DNA of 64,000 nucleotides from an uncultured Eubacterium sp. (GTDB taxonomy: Bacteria > Bacillota > Clostridia > Lachnospirales > Lachnospiraceae). The position numbers and the translations under genes were made by a program. Of this stretch, positions 1 to 7,788 are shown piece after piece. Below the pieces are notes generated by a model. The model was not told where the DNA came from. It ran no database searches and was given only the letters and a program-made list of their open reading frames with translations. The stretch spans positions 48,644-112,643 of the forward strand of contig CAKRFN010000009.1 of the NCBI GenBank assembly GCA_934320655.1, in the 5' to 3' direction. The first letter of the stretch is position 1. The number at the start of each line of letters is the position of its first letter.

Positions 1-63
1 CATAAGGGAAAGGCAGGCTGTGTCCGTGTACCACTGTCCTGTCCCTTATGGGCAGACTCTGTA

Positions 64-114
64 TCATATACACGGGACACATATCGGTTCAGGTCTGTCC
101 CGTATTCTATGCAT
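64..114 (-). CDS. possible 16-residue ORF after a strong ribosome site
   Basis: A strong AGGAGG sits just ahead of the ATG at 114, but the frame closes after 16 codons. The region also contains two inverted repeats, an ACGGGACA/TGTCCCGT pair (82-113) and CATAAGGGA/TCCCTTATG (1-50), so it may be a structured RNA or the broken start of a longer gene. No function is recognised. The ribosome site is seen directly; that this is a gene is a weak inference. Confidence 0.2.
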   Translation of the reverse strand: MHRIRDRPEPICVPCI

Positions 115-131
115 TGTTTCCTCCTATGAAA

Positions 132-215
132 CTACTTCATTCTGCCAAAATATGCAAGCATTCTTTTCAGTCTCTTGTCCTTTGCATATGCCTTGTAGAA
201 TTTCAGTATCCACAT
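132..215 (-). CDS. very small basic protein of the mobile element (27 aa)
   Basis: A 27-codon frame begins at the ATG at 215, preceded by AAGGAGGTGG at normal spacing. It starts just after the stop of the 60-residue membrane gene, so it looks like the next cistron of the same operon. The product is rich in Lys, Arg, Tyr and Phe (ending YFGRMK) and would be an amphipathic, strongly basic peptide. No family is recognised. The ribosome site and operon position support translation; its function is unknown. Confidence 0.4.
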   Translation of the reverse strand: MWILKFYKAYAKDKRLKRMLAYFGRMK

Positions 216-229
216 ATTTACCACCTCCT

Positions 230-412
230 TCATCGTCTGCCTGCTGAAACGCCTGCCATAGTCAGCACAATCCTCATAACAAGGGCAAGTAACAGCAGGA
301 ACAGTTTAGCCATCCCAAGCACCAGCTTCAATGCCACAAGCACCGCCTGTAATATCCATTTCAATATGGTAAGCAATACCACTCCGGTCTTTCTTAAAAC
401 GATTCCTGCCAT
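230..412 (-). CDS. small hydrophobic membrane protein of the mobile element (60 aa)
   Basis: The ATG at 412 is chosen because AGGAGGA lies seven bases ahead; an upstream frame extension overlaps the preceding gene and has no ribosome site. The product begins MAGIVLRKTG and is almost wholly hydrophobic, enough for one long or two short membrane helices, and ends in a basic GRR. It follows the ParR-like gene, which stops at 480, and belongs to the same minus-strand operon. Tiny membrane proteins of this sort are frequent in Firmicutes conjugative elements, but this one is not matched to a named family. Confidence 0.6.
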   Translation of the reverse strand: MAGIVLRKTGVVLLTILKWILQAVLVALKLVLGMAKLFLLLLALVMRIVLTMAGVSAGRR

Positions 413-479
413 AAAACATTCCTCCTTGTTTTCCGAAGGAAAATGCGACTGCCCTTGCAGGAGCAGAGGAATTTTCCTC

Positions 480-914
480 CTATCCCCAGCCGTCAACCAG
501 TTCCATCATGGTTGGATCTTCTGTTTCCCTTGTATCTTCTGCCGCTTTCATTGCTGTGCTGTCCATGTTGCCCCTACCCGCAGCACCCTCCGCCACCCTC
601 ACAGTTCCGGCTCCGAGTGCCGCTCCAAGCAGCATGATAATCTCATTCTTGACTTCGTTTTTCAAGTCTGACCGTATACCGTCCAGATCTTCCCTTGTAA
701 TGTACCCTGCATTTTTCTTCGGTTCCCCTGTCTCTTTGACAAGGCTTTCATCATTCAGACTGCGGATATAGAAATCTACCGCATCGACGATGAACTGATT
801 GACTGATTTGTGTATTTCTGTATTCAGTTCCGCCAGAATCCTGTGTACCCTGCAATGCTGCTCATTATCAAGGTTGAGCCGGACATTATGATAGCAGATA
901 TTTGATTTTCCCAT
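480..914 (-). CDS. ParR-like DNA-binding protein of a plasmid-type segregation pair
   Basis: A 144-residue protein directly behind the actin-like gene. The N-terminal 50 residues (an MGKSN start, then VRLNLDNEQH and a segment ending FYIRSL) resemble the ribbon-helix-helix region of ParR-type adaptors, which bind centromere repeats and the end of the ParM filament. The C-terminal half is low complexity with an acidic tail. The ATG at 914 is preferred over a GTG at 923: GGAG sits eight bases before the ATG and overlaps the GTG itself. The ribosome site overlaps the stop of the upstream gene, so translation is probably coupled. The ParR assignment rests on gene order and N-terminal character. 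Confidence 0.6.
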   Translation of the reverse strand: MGKSNICYHNVRLNLDNEQHCRVHRILAELNTEIHKSVNQFIVDAVDFYIRSLNDESLVKETGEPKKNAGYITREDLDGIRSDLKNEVKNEIIMLLGAALGAGTVRVAEGAAGRGNMDSTAMKAAEDTRETEDPTMMELVDGWG

Positions 915-925
915 ATGCCCCACTC

Positions 926-1876
926 CTATCCTATCTGGTTACGATGCTTTGCAAGGAAAACCCTGCCAAGCTGTTCATACCCCTTTGCATTTGCTTTGAT
1001 GTCCTCAATGTAGCGGAAATTCCCGCCTTCATGTGAACCGAACAACCGCATGACCGCCGCACCGCCTCCTACGAACACAATCGGTATCACATCGAGGTTG
1101 TAACCGTGTTCTTTCAGGGTATTGTAGACTTTCTGTGCAAAATCACGCAGGCAGTTCTTTACAATGTTCATGTACTTATCCGGTAATGCTGCCTCTCCGG
1201 TAGCCATGACCTGCTGTATCACGTTTTCCTCAAGTTCCTGCCCGATCTGCCTGTTACATTCCTCATTGATTATTCTCATGCAGCGGATAAGTCCCTGCTG
1301 GCTTGTGATACACTCCGCCTCATTCGGCTTGCCATTCTCTATCGGCATGATGTCAATGGTCCAGCTCCCTATATCCACCACTACCACACGCCCCGGCAGA
1401 GTTCTCAACTGCTCTGCAACTGCCGCATAGCATTGTGGGAATACGGACACCCTTGCTATCCTTGCCGTATACTTCTCTTTCTCAAAGCGGAAACCGACTT
1501 CTTTCTTCTTTAACAGATAATCAATGAAGTCCTGCTTCTCTGCACCGAACCTTGTCAGGGGAAGTCCTACCGATAAAAGGACATCCGCATTTCTCATTCC
1601 CCGCTGTTTCAGTTCCTTTGCGATTGCCGCAAGGGTAAGCAGATAGAAGTTGTCATTCTCAACTTTCGTGTCCCTGACCTCAAGACGTTTCCCGCCTACC
1701 TTGTAATATCTTCCGTCCAGTTCCACCACATCATCATAAAATGCGGGTTCCGTCGTGATCTCCTTTACTCCTGTCGTAAAAATGTGTGTAGCTGTTTTCA
1801 TATTCGACCAGCCATGATCGATCCCGATTACTTCAATATGTTTTTCCATCCTGTTCTTCCTCCATAATTTATTCAT
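926..1876 (-). CDS. ParM/StbA-family actin-like ATPase
   Basis: An actin-fold ATPase of 316 residues. Visible signatures are the phosphate-1 loop VIGIDHGWSNMK near the N-terminus, the phosphate-2 segment VVVVDIGSWTID at mid-protein and the adenosine loop IVFVGGGAA near the C-terminus. Such proteins polymerise to separate low-copy plasmids or circular intermediates of conjugative elements. The start overlaps the upstream stop as ATGA with AGGTGG nine bases ahead; a second ATG at 1849 also has AGGA in front. With the ParR-like gene behind it, this forms a segregation cassette that suggests the resident element can exist as a replicating circle. Confidence 0.85.
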   Translation of the reverse strand: MNKLWRKNRMEKHIEVIGIDHGWSNMKTATHIFTTGVKEITTEPAFYDDVVELDGRYYKVGGKRLEVRDTKVENDNFYLLTLAAIAKELKQRGMRNADVLLSVGLPLTRFGAEKQDFIDYLLKKKEVGFRFEKEKYTARIARVSVFPQCYAAVAEQLRTLPGRVVVVDIGSWTIDIMPIENGKPNEAECITSQQGLIRCMRIINEECNRQIGQELEENVIQQVMATGEAALPDKYMNIVKNCLRDFAQKVYNTLKEHGYNLDVIPIVFVGGGAAVMRLFGSHEGGNFRYIEDIKANAKGYEQLGRVFLAKHRNQIG

Positions 1877-2367
1877 GTTGTTTTACCACCTTTATCAGCT
1901 TCTAACCGTTCAAGATACAGTCTGTCAAGAAATTCCCTCTGAACCGCTTTGGGCTGTTCGCCCCATGTTCCGTTTTCATGCGCATCACTGCGGTTCCATA
2001 TGTCCTCTGCCTCTTTCCTGCGGATATGCCAGTACAGCTTGCTTCTCCTGTCAATCCTGGGTTCGTCCGCATCCTGCTCCTTTTCCTCTGTCTCTAACAG
2101 ATCCCATACAGATATTTTTAAAGCGATTGCTATCCTGCACATAGCGCTCAACGGTATTTTATTGAGTGCCCTGCACTCTGCATGATTTAACCATCCGTAA
2201 ACTGTGCCAATCGGATAACCTGTAACATTACTTATCCATACGTTTTTGCCTTTCCGGTATATTCCGCTGCTCCTGACAGCTTTATTGATATTTCTGATCA
2301 CGTCACTCTTACCGATTTTTGCATGTGCCTCTAACAATTTCAGAATGTCTTTCTCATACTCATTCAT
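1873..2367 (-). CDS. helix-turn-helix DNA-binding protein of the mobile element
   Basis: A 164-residue protein. Residues 45-90 contain a helix-turn-helix of the lambda-repressor/XRE kind (SNVTGYPIGTVYGWLNH, then a helix ending ISVWDLLE). The C-terminal part is charged and lacks a known domain. It overlaps the genes on both sides by four bases, so the ParM-type operon is tightly coupled. It is a plausible regulator of the operon and its leader, but that role is inferred from position only. Confidence 0.65.
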   Translation of the reverse strand: MNEYEKDILKLLEAHAKIGKSDVIRNINKAVRSSGIYRKGKNVWISNVTGYPIGTVYGWLNHAECRALNKIPLSAMCRIAIALKISVWDLLETEEKEQDADEPRIDRRSKLYWHIRRKEAEDIWNRSDAHENGTWGEQPKAVQREFLDRLYLERLEADKGGKTT

Positions 2368-2642
2368 TTGTTTTTACCACCCCTTAAAATTTTTTTCATA
2401 CAGGGAAAGCAATACTTGTCTGATTGTTTATACGGGCATCCAAAACACATATCTTCCCTGTCCTGTTCCGCAATTTTAGGCCTGCTTTCCTCCTTAACAC
2501 ACTTCCTTGCTAGACACTGGCTGTTATTTCCGTAAAAAAATCGGCACTGCATACAGCTTCTTAAATCATTTTCAAGTTTTACCTGTGCTGCTATAATTCC
2601 GTCCGGTTTTGGAGCGTTCTGTACCCTTACGTTAATTCCCAT
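2364..2642 (-). CDS. small cysteine-rich protein, possible metal binder (92 aa)
   Basis: The ATG at 2642 lies inside the last codons of the preceding small gene, so the two overlap by 11 bases. The product holds eight cysteines in ordered groups (CMQC, CLARKC, CFGCPY and CFPC), which suggests two zinc or iron-sulfur sites. Family unknown. A longer frame reaching 2735 overlaps the membrane-peptide gene and lacks a better ribosome site, so the shorter start is preferred. Confidence 0.55.
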   Translation of the reverse strand: MGINVRVQNAPKPDGIIAAQVKLENDLRSCMQCRFFYGNNSQCLARKCVKEESRPKIAEQDREDMCFGCPYKQSDKYCFPCMKKILRGGKNK

Positions 2643-2769
2643 CCACGCCACCCGCCTTTCCCTCGGCGGAAAGCCTGTGCAGTTCCTCCATTTTTCTGTC
2701 TGCCATCCCTGCTGACTTTGAAAGTGCAAGTACAAACATAAACGCTGCTATAAATCCTGCCGCTATCAT
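2632..2769 (-). CDS. 45-residue single-pass membrane peptide
   Basis: A short frame whose start overlaps the stop of the upstream gene as ATGA. The first 20 residues (MIAAGFIAAFMFVLALSKSA) form one hydrophobic helix, followed by a charged tail with DRKMEELHRLSAEGK. No family is recognised. The ATGA overlap upstream and the overlap with the cysteine-rich gene downstream make it likely to be a true cistron rather than a chance frame. Confidence 0.5.
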   Translation of the reverse strand: MIAAGFIAAFMFVLALSKSAGMADRKMEELHRLSAEGKAGGVDGN

Positions 2770-3152
2770 CTGCCGCCCCTCCTTTTCTGCTCCGCCTTCT
2801 TTCTCTGTTCCGCCTCCATCCGTTCGACATACTCACGAATGTCAATCAGAGCTTCTAAGTCATAGATTTTGGAACTCATGGCACGGTCAACATTTTCAGG
2901 AGTACATTCGCCATGTTCTGTCAATGCCACTATTACTTTCTGCCTGATTTCTTCCTGCACAGAATCCGGCATTGCTGCTATATAGTGTGGTGGCAGCTTT
3001 GAAGCTTCTGTGATTACCTCCTTTTCATATCCGTAACTCTTTTCAAAGTCACTCAGGAATTTTTCTTTTGCCAATACTGCTTTTGCCTTGTTTTCCTCAC
3101 TGACTAACTCCACCAGTCCGTCTAAAAACTTAATTAGCTCTTTTTTTGTCAT
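2766..3152 (-). CDS. uncharacterised first gene of the mobile-element operon (128 aa)
   Basis: A charged, mostly helical protein with no membrane segment, beginning MTKKELIKFL and ending in a basic coiled-coil-like stretch (EQRKKAEQKRRGGR). It is the first gene after the attenuator-like leader and overlaps the next small gene by four bases. A GGGAG ribosome site precedes the ATG at 3152. No family is recognised; being first after a regulated leader it may be an accessory or regulatory factor. Confidence 0.6.
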   Translation of the reverse strand: MTKKELIKFLDGLVELVSEENKAKAVLAKEKFLSDFEKSYGYEKEVITEASKLPPHYIAAMPDSVQEEIRQKVIVALTEHGECTPENVDRAMSSKIYDLEALIDIREYVERMEAEQRKKAEQKRRGGR

Positions 3153-3182
3153 CGCTATTTCTTACTCCCTCTTTTCTGCAAT

Positions 3183-3250
3183 AAAAAAGTAGGACTAAGT
3201 TAGCTATGCAACCGTGGCGCTTGTCCACAAAAGAGCTAATTTAGTCCTAC
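3183..3250 (-). terminator. intrinsic terminator inside the leader (attenuator)
   Basis: On the minus strand, 3250-3234 pairs with 3205-3189 as a 17-position stem with one mismatch (GTAGGACTAAATTAGCT with AGCTAACTTAGTCCTAC), directly followed by six T. It lies upstream of the first gene of the ParM-type operon, so it would stop transcription before that gene unless prevented. The 5' arm can also pair with 3425-3411, which gives a mutually exclusive structure. Confidence 0.75.
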
Positions 3251-3305
3251 CTAAATGTTAAATATTCAGTTATCACCTCTTTCAAGGTACACTTCATAAA
3301 CCGTC

Positions 3306-3475
3306 AAAATACTTGATGGTAATTTAGTGTCAAGTTGCTTATTTTTCAGTTTCAAGATTAAAAATGAGCCCATCCTAATCATTTTTGCTGTTCTCACAGC
3401 GGTTTTTTCATAGGACTAAATCAGCGGAAACCTTTGATTTTACTGGCTTCTTACTAACTTGACACTATTATACCA
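3306..3475 (-). promoter_or_regulatory. promoters and antiterminator segment of the ParM-operon leader
   Basis: Two promoters can be read on the minus strand: an extended -10 TGGTATAAT at 3467-3475, and TTGACA (3328-3333) with TATTTT (3306-3311) at 16 bases. RNA from the first would contain GCTGATTTAGTCCTA (3425-3411), complementary over 15 positions to the 5' arm of the downstream terminator. RNA from the second would lack it. This gives a choice between antitermination and termination. The pairing is seen directly; promoter use is inferred. Confidence 0.5.
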
Positions 3476-3478
3476 TCA
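3314..3478. repeat. inverted repeat pair at the element border
   Basis: TGATGGTA, three variable bases, then TAGTGTCAAGTT occurs on the plus strand from 3314 and again on the minus strand from 3478. The outer copy coincides with the point where the subtilisin gene loses its normal C-terminus. The pair could be terminal repeats of a 165-base insertion, or the end and subterminal repeat of the larger element occupying 1-3480. No transposase is visible. Confidence 0.55.
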
Positions 3479-5112
3479 GCCCCCCACTCCCGATTCGGAT
3501 ACAGCATCCCCGGTGTCTGGACAGCGCCACGGATAAACTCGCTCTTGACATCCGCGGTGTTTGCTGCAGGCAGATTGCCACGCACGACCGCCCACTCCAA
3601 AAACATCGCTGCTGCCCCTGCGGTGATCGCCGCCGCATAGGAAGTTCCGGTATGCTCCATCCCCTCCGGTCCCTCAACATTGACTGCGGGCGCCGCAAAA
3701 TCCGGCTTGATCGATCCGTCTGTCGTATAGCCCCTGCCCGAATCCAGATACAGCGCCCCGCTGCCATCATCATAACCCGCGACCGTCATCGGTGTGCTCG
3801 CCGTGCCCGGCACCGTCAGCGTCACATCCGGATTGGACGACAGGAAATAGACCGGAGACTCTAAAAACGCACTGATCGGCAGCCACATATGAAACGTGCC
3901 GTACACATAATTTTTCGGATAGACGAGAATTTTCCACACGCCCTTGGACGGACGCTCAAACTGCAGAAAAATCATCTGGTTTGCCGTGCGCGTGCCCACG
4001 ATCCGGTAATCGACCGTGAGCGTCGTCCCCTCAAGGATAAACACATACTCCCGTCTGCCCTGCCGCTCCGAGGCAATACGCGAGAGGCGCTCCCCCGCTG
4101 GAGACACGACAGCGATCTCATACAGATCCGGCTCTCTCGACCACATCTCCGCAAAAAATCCATTCATCGAACGCTCCACGTTGATCTCTACTGTCGCATA
4201 CGACTCCCGATCCGCAATCTCTCCGTAATAATGATGTCTCGCATTCGCCTCATTGCCCGCCGCGGTGACAATCACGCGCCGCCTGCGCTGCCCGACATCA
4301 TCGAGAAAGCTCGCCAGATACGTTTCCCCGCCGTGCGCACCGTTGTTCGTGCCGAGCGCTACCAGTATGACGAGCGCCTGCCCGCGCGCCAACGCCAGCC
4401 GGTTCAGATAATCGACCGCCAGCATCAGATCGTTTTCCTGATACGCCGGTACTCCCTCCGGTATAAAATAAAAATTTCTAAGATACGGCTTTGCCTCCTT
4501 GAGCTTGACGACCGCCAGATCCGCAAACGGCGCAGCCCCGGAAAATCCGGTCACCGGATTTTCCGATCCGGCTGCGACTGCCGCGACCGCCGTGCCGTGT
4601 CCGACCGGATCATTTTCCGGCACGATCAGGTATGGATCATCACTCGCCAATGCACGGTTGATCGTCTCCTGCGTGTACTCCTGCCCGTAATAATAATCGG
4701 CGGGCGGCGTGCCGTTCTCGTCCGACTGATCCCACAGCGCAACGATCCGGCTGCTGCCGTCCTCATAACGGAACGCACGGTCGGTATAATCAATCCCGCT
4801 GTCTATGATCCCGATCATCACATTTTCTCCGGTCAATGCCAGATTCGGCTGCTGCCGGATGCGCAGAATCCCGCTCACATCCAGCGCCTGCTCCGACAAC
4901 GGCGTAAAACACTTCGGCACGGCGCTGTAGGTATACGTCGTATAGTTGATCTCCGGCAACAGTCCCCGCTCAAAATACCACATCTGATAAGCACCCTCAA
5001 TATTGATCATGCAGTCTACCAGTCCCGGTTGCGGTAGCATATCTTCATTGCGCAGCATCAGATCGTACCAGTCATTCGAATAGATCGCTCTTTTACAGGT
5101 TTGTTCATCCAT
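3454..5112 (-). CDS. S8-family serine peptidase (subtilase), C-terminus replaced by element border
   Basis: A subtilisin-type protease of 552 residues. The catalytic triad is visible as Asp104 (IIDSGID), His172 (GHGTAVAAVAAG) and Ser491 (GTSYAAA), with a long insert between His and Ser that is usual for clostridial subtilases of this group. No signal peptide is seen. The start at 5112 has GGGAG ahead. The protein ends NREWGADGIIVSS; relatives normally continue EWGYG followed by a short tail, so the last residues are encoded by the inserted element. The triad is intact, so activity may survive. Confidence 0.85.
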   Translation of the reverse strand: MDEQTCKRAIYSNDWYDLMLRNEDMLPQPGLVDCMINIEGAYQMWYFERGLLPEINYTTYTYSAVPKCFTPLSEQALDVSGILRIRQQPNLALTGENVMIGIIDSGIDYTDRAFRYEDGSSRIVALWDQSDENGTPPADYYYGQEYTQETINRALASDDPYLIVPENDPVGHGTAVAAVAAGSENPVTGFSGAAPFADLAVVKLKEAKPYLRNFYFIPEGVPAYQENDLMLAVDYLNRLALARGQALVILVALGTNNGAHGGETYLASFLDDVGQRRRRVIVTAAGNEANARHHYYGEIADRESYATVEINVERSMNGFFAEMWSREPDLYEIAVVSPAGERLSRIASERQGRREYVFILEGTTLTVDYRIVGTRTANQMIFLQFERPSKGVWKILVYPKNYVYGTFHMWLPISAFLESPVYFLSSNPDVTLTVPGTASTPMTVAGYDDGSGALYLDSGRGYTTDGSIKPDFAAPAVNVEGPEGMEHTGTSYAAAITAGAAAMFLEWAVVRGNLPAANTADVKSEFIRGAVQTPGMLYPNREWGADGIIVSS

Positions 5113-5153
5113 CTGCTGTCACTCCCGACAATTCCCATTATCTATAATGTATG

Positions 5154-5184
5154 AAAACAGCCGTCCCCTGTTACGGAACGGCTG
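5154..5184 (-). terminator. terminator after the clpX-like gene
   Basis: CAGCCGT at one side and ACGGCTG at the other enclose a GC-rich stem, followed on the minus strand by TTTTC. It lies between the clpX-like stop and the subtilase start. Confidence 0.65.
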
Positions 5185-5229
5185 CCTGTAAATGATTTTT
5201 CTATTATTATATATCTCTTTCCCGCCGGA

Positions 5230-6777
5230 CTACGCCTGCGTGGTGGTCAACTGCGGCACGGAGCGCATGATGATCTTCGGTGCCCCGTGATTTTCGATAT
5301 AATCTTTTGTGATGATGACCTGACCGATATTGTCATCCTTAGGAATCTCATACATAATATCCAGCATAAATTCCTCGATGACCGCACGCAGCGCACGCGC
5401 GCCGACCTCTTTTTCCTTTGCACGTTTTGCAATCGCATAAAGCGCCTCCGGCTCAAACTCCAGATCGACCTCATCATACGAAAGGAGTTTCTGATACTGC
5501 TTGATGATCGCGTTGCGCGGCTCTGTCAGTATCCGCACAAGCATATCCTCATCGAGTGCGTCGAGCGAGAACAGGATCGGCAGACGTCCGATAAACTCCG
5601 GTATCATGCCGAATTTGCGCACATCCTCGACCGTCACATACCGCAACAGGTTCTCCTCGTTATCATATTTATCCTTGAGATCCGCCTGAAAACCGATCGA
5701 AGAATTTTTATTCAGACGCTCCTTGATAATGTCCTCCATCTCCGGAAACGCACCGCCACAGATAAACAGGATGTTTTTCGTGTTGACCAGCTCCATGGGC
5801 ACCATGGCATTTTTGCTGGAGGCGCCCACCGGCACCTCGACCTCTGCGCCCTCGAGCAGCTTTAACATTCCCTGCTGGACGCTCTCACCGCTCACATCGC
5901 GCTGATGTGCATTTTTCTTTTTTGCGATCTTGTCAATCTCATCAATGAAAATAATGCCATGTTCCGCGCGGTCGACATCATCATCCGCTGCCGCAAGCAG
6001 CTTGCTCACAACGCTCTCGATATCATCACCGATATAACCAGCCTCTGTCAGCGAAGTCGCATCCGTGATCGCGAGCGGTACATCGAGCAGCCGCGCCAGC
6101 GTCTTGACCAGATATGTCTTACCGCAGCCGGTCGGGCCGACCATGAGCATGTTGGACTTCTCAATTTCTATTCCATCTATTCCAGCTATTCCATCCTGAT
6201 TTTCTGCCAGCGCATCATCGGAAAAGATACGCTTATAGTGATTGTACACTGCTACCGACATGACTTTTTTCGCATGTTCCTGTCCAACGACATAGGCATC
6301 CAGCGCTTCTTTGATTTTGTGCGGAGCCGGAATCGAATGGATATCAAGCACCGGCTGTACCTGCTTGTTCTTTTTCGGCTTCTTCTTTTTTGTCCGGTGC
6401 ATGCCCGGCATCATTCCAGCCAGATCCGACAGGTTGATCATACTGATCCCCTGCATACCGGAATGGGATTTATCGTCATCGGAATCCTGTTTTGCATTGG
6501 GCATACCACCCAGGGCAAAACTCATATCTGCAAGCGGAAATCCCGCACGGTTCATTGTATCAAATGTCTTTTGCATACAATCCTTACAGATACTGATCTC
6601 ATTCGGAATGCGGATGAGCGGACCTGTCACGGATTCCGGTCTGCCACAGATATAGCAGTGCCGCTCTGCATGTTTTTCTTCTTTTTGCGTATCTGTATGC
6701 TCCGCCGCGCGATCATGGTCGGATGTATCCGGAGCATCCACGATTTCCTTAAATTCATTCTCATCATAATTTGACAT
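5230..6777 (-). CDS. clpX: ClpX-type AAA+ unfoldase (longer paralogue)
   Basis: An ATP-dependent unfoldase expected to feed substrates to ClpP. The N-terminal C4 zinc finger is present (Cys41, Cys44, Cys64, Cys67), then Walker A GPTGCGKT at 214-221, pore loop GYIG at 247-250, Walker B IIFIDEID near 275-282, an IGF ClpP-contact motif (SSIGFQA) and sensor-2 GARALR. At 515 residues it is about 90 longer than standard ClpX; the extra length is a charged N-terminal extension and a Lys-rich linker (KKKPKKNK) between finger and ATPase core. The finger also differs from ordinary ClpX, so this may be a second ClpX serving a special substrate set. No clpP is next to it. Confidence 0.85.
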   Translation of the reverse strand: MSNYDENEFKEIVDAPDTSDHDRAAEHTDTQKEEKHAERHCYICGRPESVTGPLIRIPNEISICKDCMQKTFDTMNRAGFPLADMSFALGGMPNAKQDSDDDKSHSGMQGISMINLSDLAGMMPGMHRTKKKKPKKNKQVQPVLDIHSIPAPHKIKEALDAYVVGQEHAKKVMSVAVYNHYKRIFSDDALAENQDGIAGIDGIEIEKSNMLMVGPTGCGKTYLVKTLARLLDVPLAITDATSLTEAGYIGDDIESVVSKLLAAADDDVDRAEHGIIFIDEIDKIAKKKNAHQRDVSGESVQQGMLKLLEGAEVEVPVGASSKNAMVPMELVNTKNILFICGGAFPEMEDIIKERLNKNSSIGFQADLKDKYDNEENLLRYVTVEDVRKFGMIPEFIGRLPILFSLDALDEDMLVRILTEPRNAIIKQYQKLLSYDEVDLEFEPEALYAIAKRAKEKEVGARALRAVIEEFMLDIMYEIPKDDNIGQVIITKDYIENHGAPKIIMRSVPQLTTTQA

Positions 6778-6861
6778 CTATGTTTTCCTCCATATCCTAT
6801 CCCTACACATTCTCATCACAGTTCAGATCACTCCGATCTGCCTAAACATATCCAGATTTTC

Positions 6862-7788
6862 TCATACACCTTCATAATCAAACGCCGGTATAAAACTCTC
6901 GTCTGCCGCAGAACCCTCCTGGATAAAAGCGTTTTCTATGCCAAGCCGGATCGCCTCATCCACCAGTGCCTCATAATCCTTTCTGCGCACCCTGCGGCGC
7001 AGCAGCGGATGTCCGGCTACTGCCTGGCCTGGCGTATACTGACTCATCAGACTGATATAAATATGATCTCCATATGTGTCATAGAGATATGCCAGGATGC
7101 GTTTTGCATCCGCAAGTGCCCCCGGCAGGAGCAGATGCCGCACGATCATACCCCGGCGCAGCATGGGCTCCTCTTCCCCTGCCACATCCGTAAAACTAGC
7201 GCTACCCACCTGTCTGTACATCTCCCGCAACGCAGCCTGCGCCACCTGTGGATAATCAGCCGCACCTGAATAATCTCTGGCATGCGTTTCATCAAGATAT
7301 TTAAAATCCGGCAGATAGATATCAATCAGCCCATCGAGCATGTGCAGCGCCTCTACCGACACATAGCTGCCCGTATTATAGACAAACGGCAACGTCAGCC
7401 CACGCGCACGCGCCATGCGGATTGCCTGTGCGATCTGCGGGATAAAATGATCCGGTGTCACCAGATTGATATTATTTGCACCTTTTTGTGCGAGCTCAAA
7501 GAAAATATCCACCAGGCGGTCAAGCGTGACCGCTTTGCCGACCGAGCCATGTGCAATCGGCTGATTCTGGCAATAGACACACCGGAGCTGGCATCCGGTA
7601 AAAAAGACCGTTCCGCTTCCGGCACTCCCGCTGATACACGGCTCCTCCCAGAAATGGAGTGCCGCGCGTGCCAGCCGCACCGTCGCGGTCTCACCGCAGA
7701 CACCATGCGCCCCCTGTGTGCGGTCAATGCCGCACGCCCGCGGGCAGAGCACGCAGCTAGTCATCTCCGTCTGCATCTTTTTCGCCAT
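6862..7788 (-). CDS. radical SAM protein of the PflX/COG1313 group
   Basis: The radical SAM motif CxxxCxxC is Cys66, Cys70, Cys73 (GCQLRCVYCQN). An extra N-terminal cysteine cluster (Cys12, Cys15, Cys19, Cys31) is typical of the PflX-like subgroup of proteins annotated as pyruvate formate-lyase activating enzyme homologues, whose substrate is unsettled. The length of 308 residues is normal. Its start overlaps the end of the upstream esterase gene by 32 bases; internal ATGs at 7776 and 7764 are possible but have poorer spacing to a ribosome site. No glycyl-radical enzyme gene is nearby. Confidence 0.8.
   Translation of the reverse strand: MAKKMQTEMTSCVLCPRACGIDRTQGAHGVCGETATVRLARAALHFWEEPCISGSAGSGTVFFTGCQLRCVYCQNQPIAHGSVGKAVTLDRLVDIFFELAQKGANNINLVTPDHFIPQIAQAIRMARARGLTLPFVYNTGSYVSVEALHMLDGLIDIYLPDFKYLDETHARDYSGAADYPQVAQAALREMYRQVGSASFTDVAGEEEPMLRRGMIVRHLLLPGALADAKRILAYLYDTYGDHIYISLMSQYTPGQAVAGHPLLRRRVRRKDYEALVDEAIRLGIENAFIQEGSAADESFIPAFDYEGV

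Noticed and set aside
3889..5037. A 382-codon plus-strand frame
   Set aside because: Antisense to the subtilase gene, which has all catalytic motifs; the plus-strand product is an Arg/Ile-rich chance frame.
5905..6774. A 289-codon plus-strand frame
   Set aside because: Antisense to the clpX-like gene and without family features.
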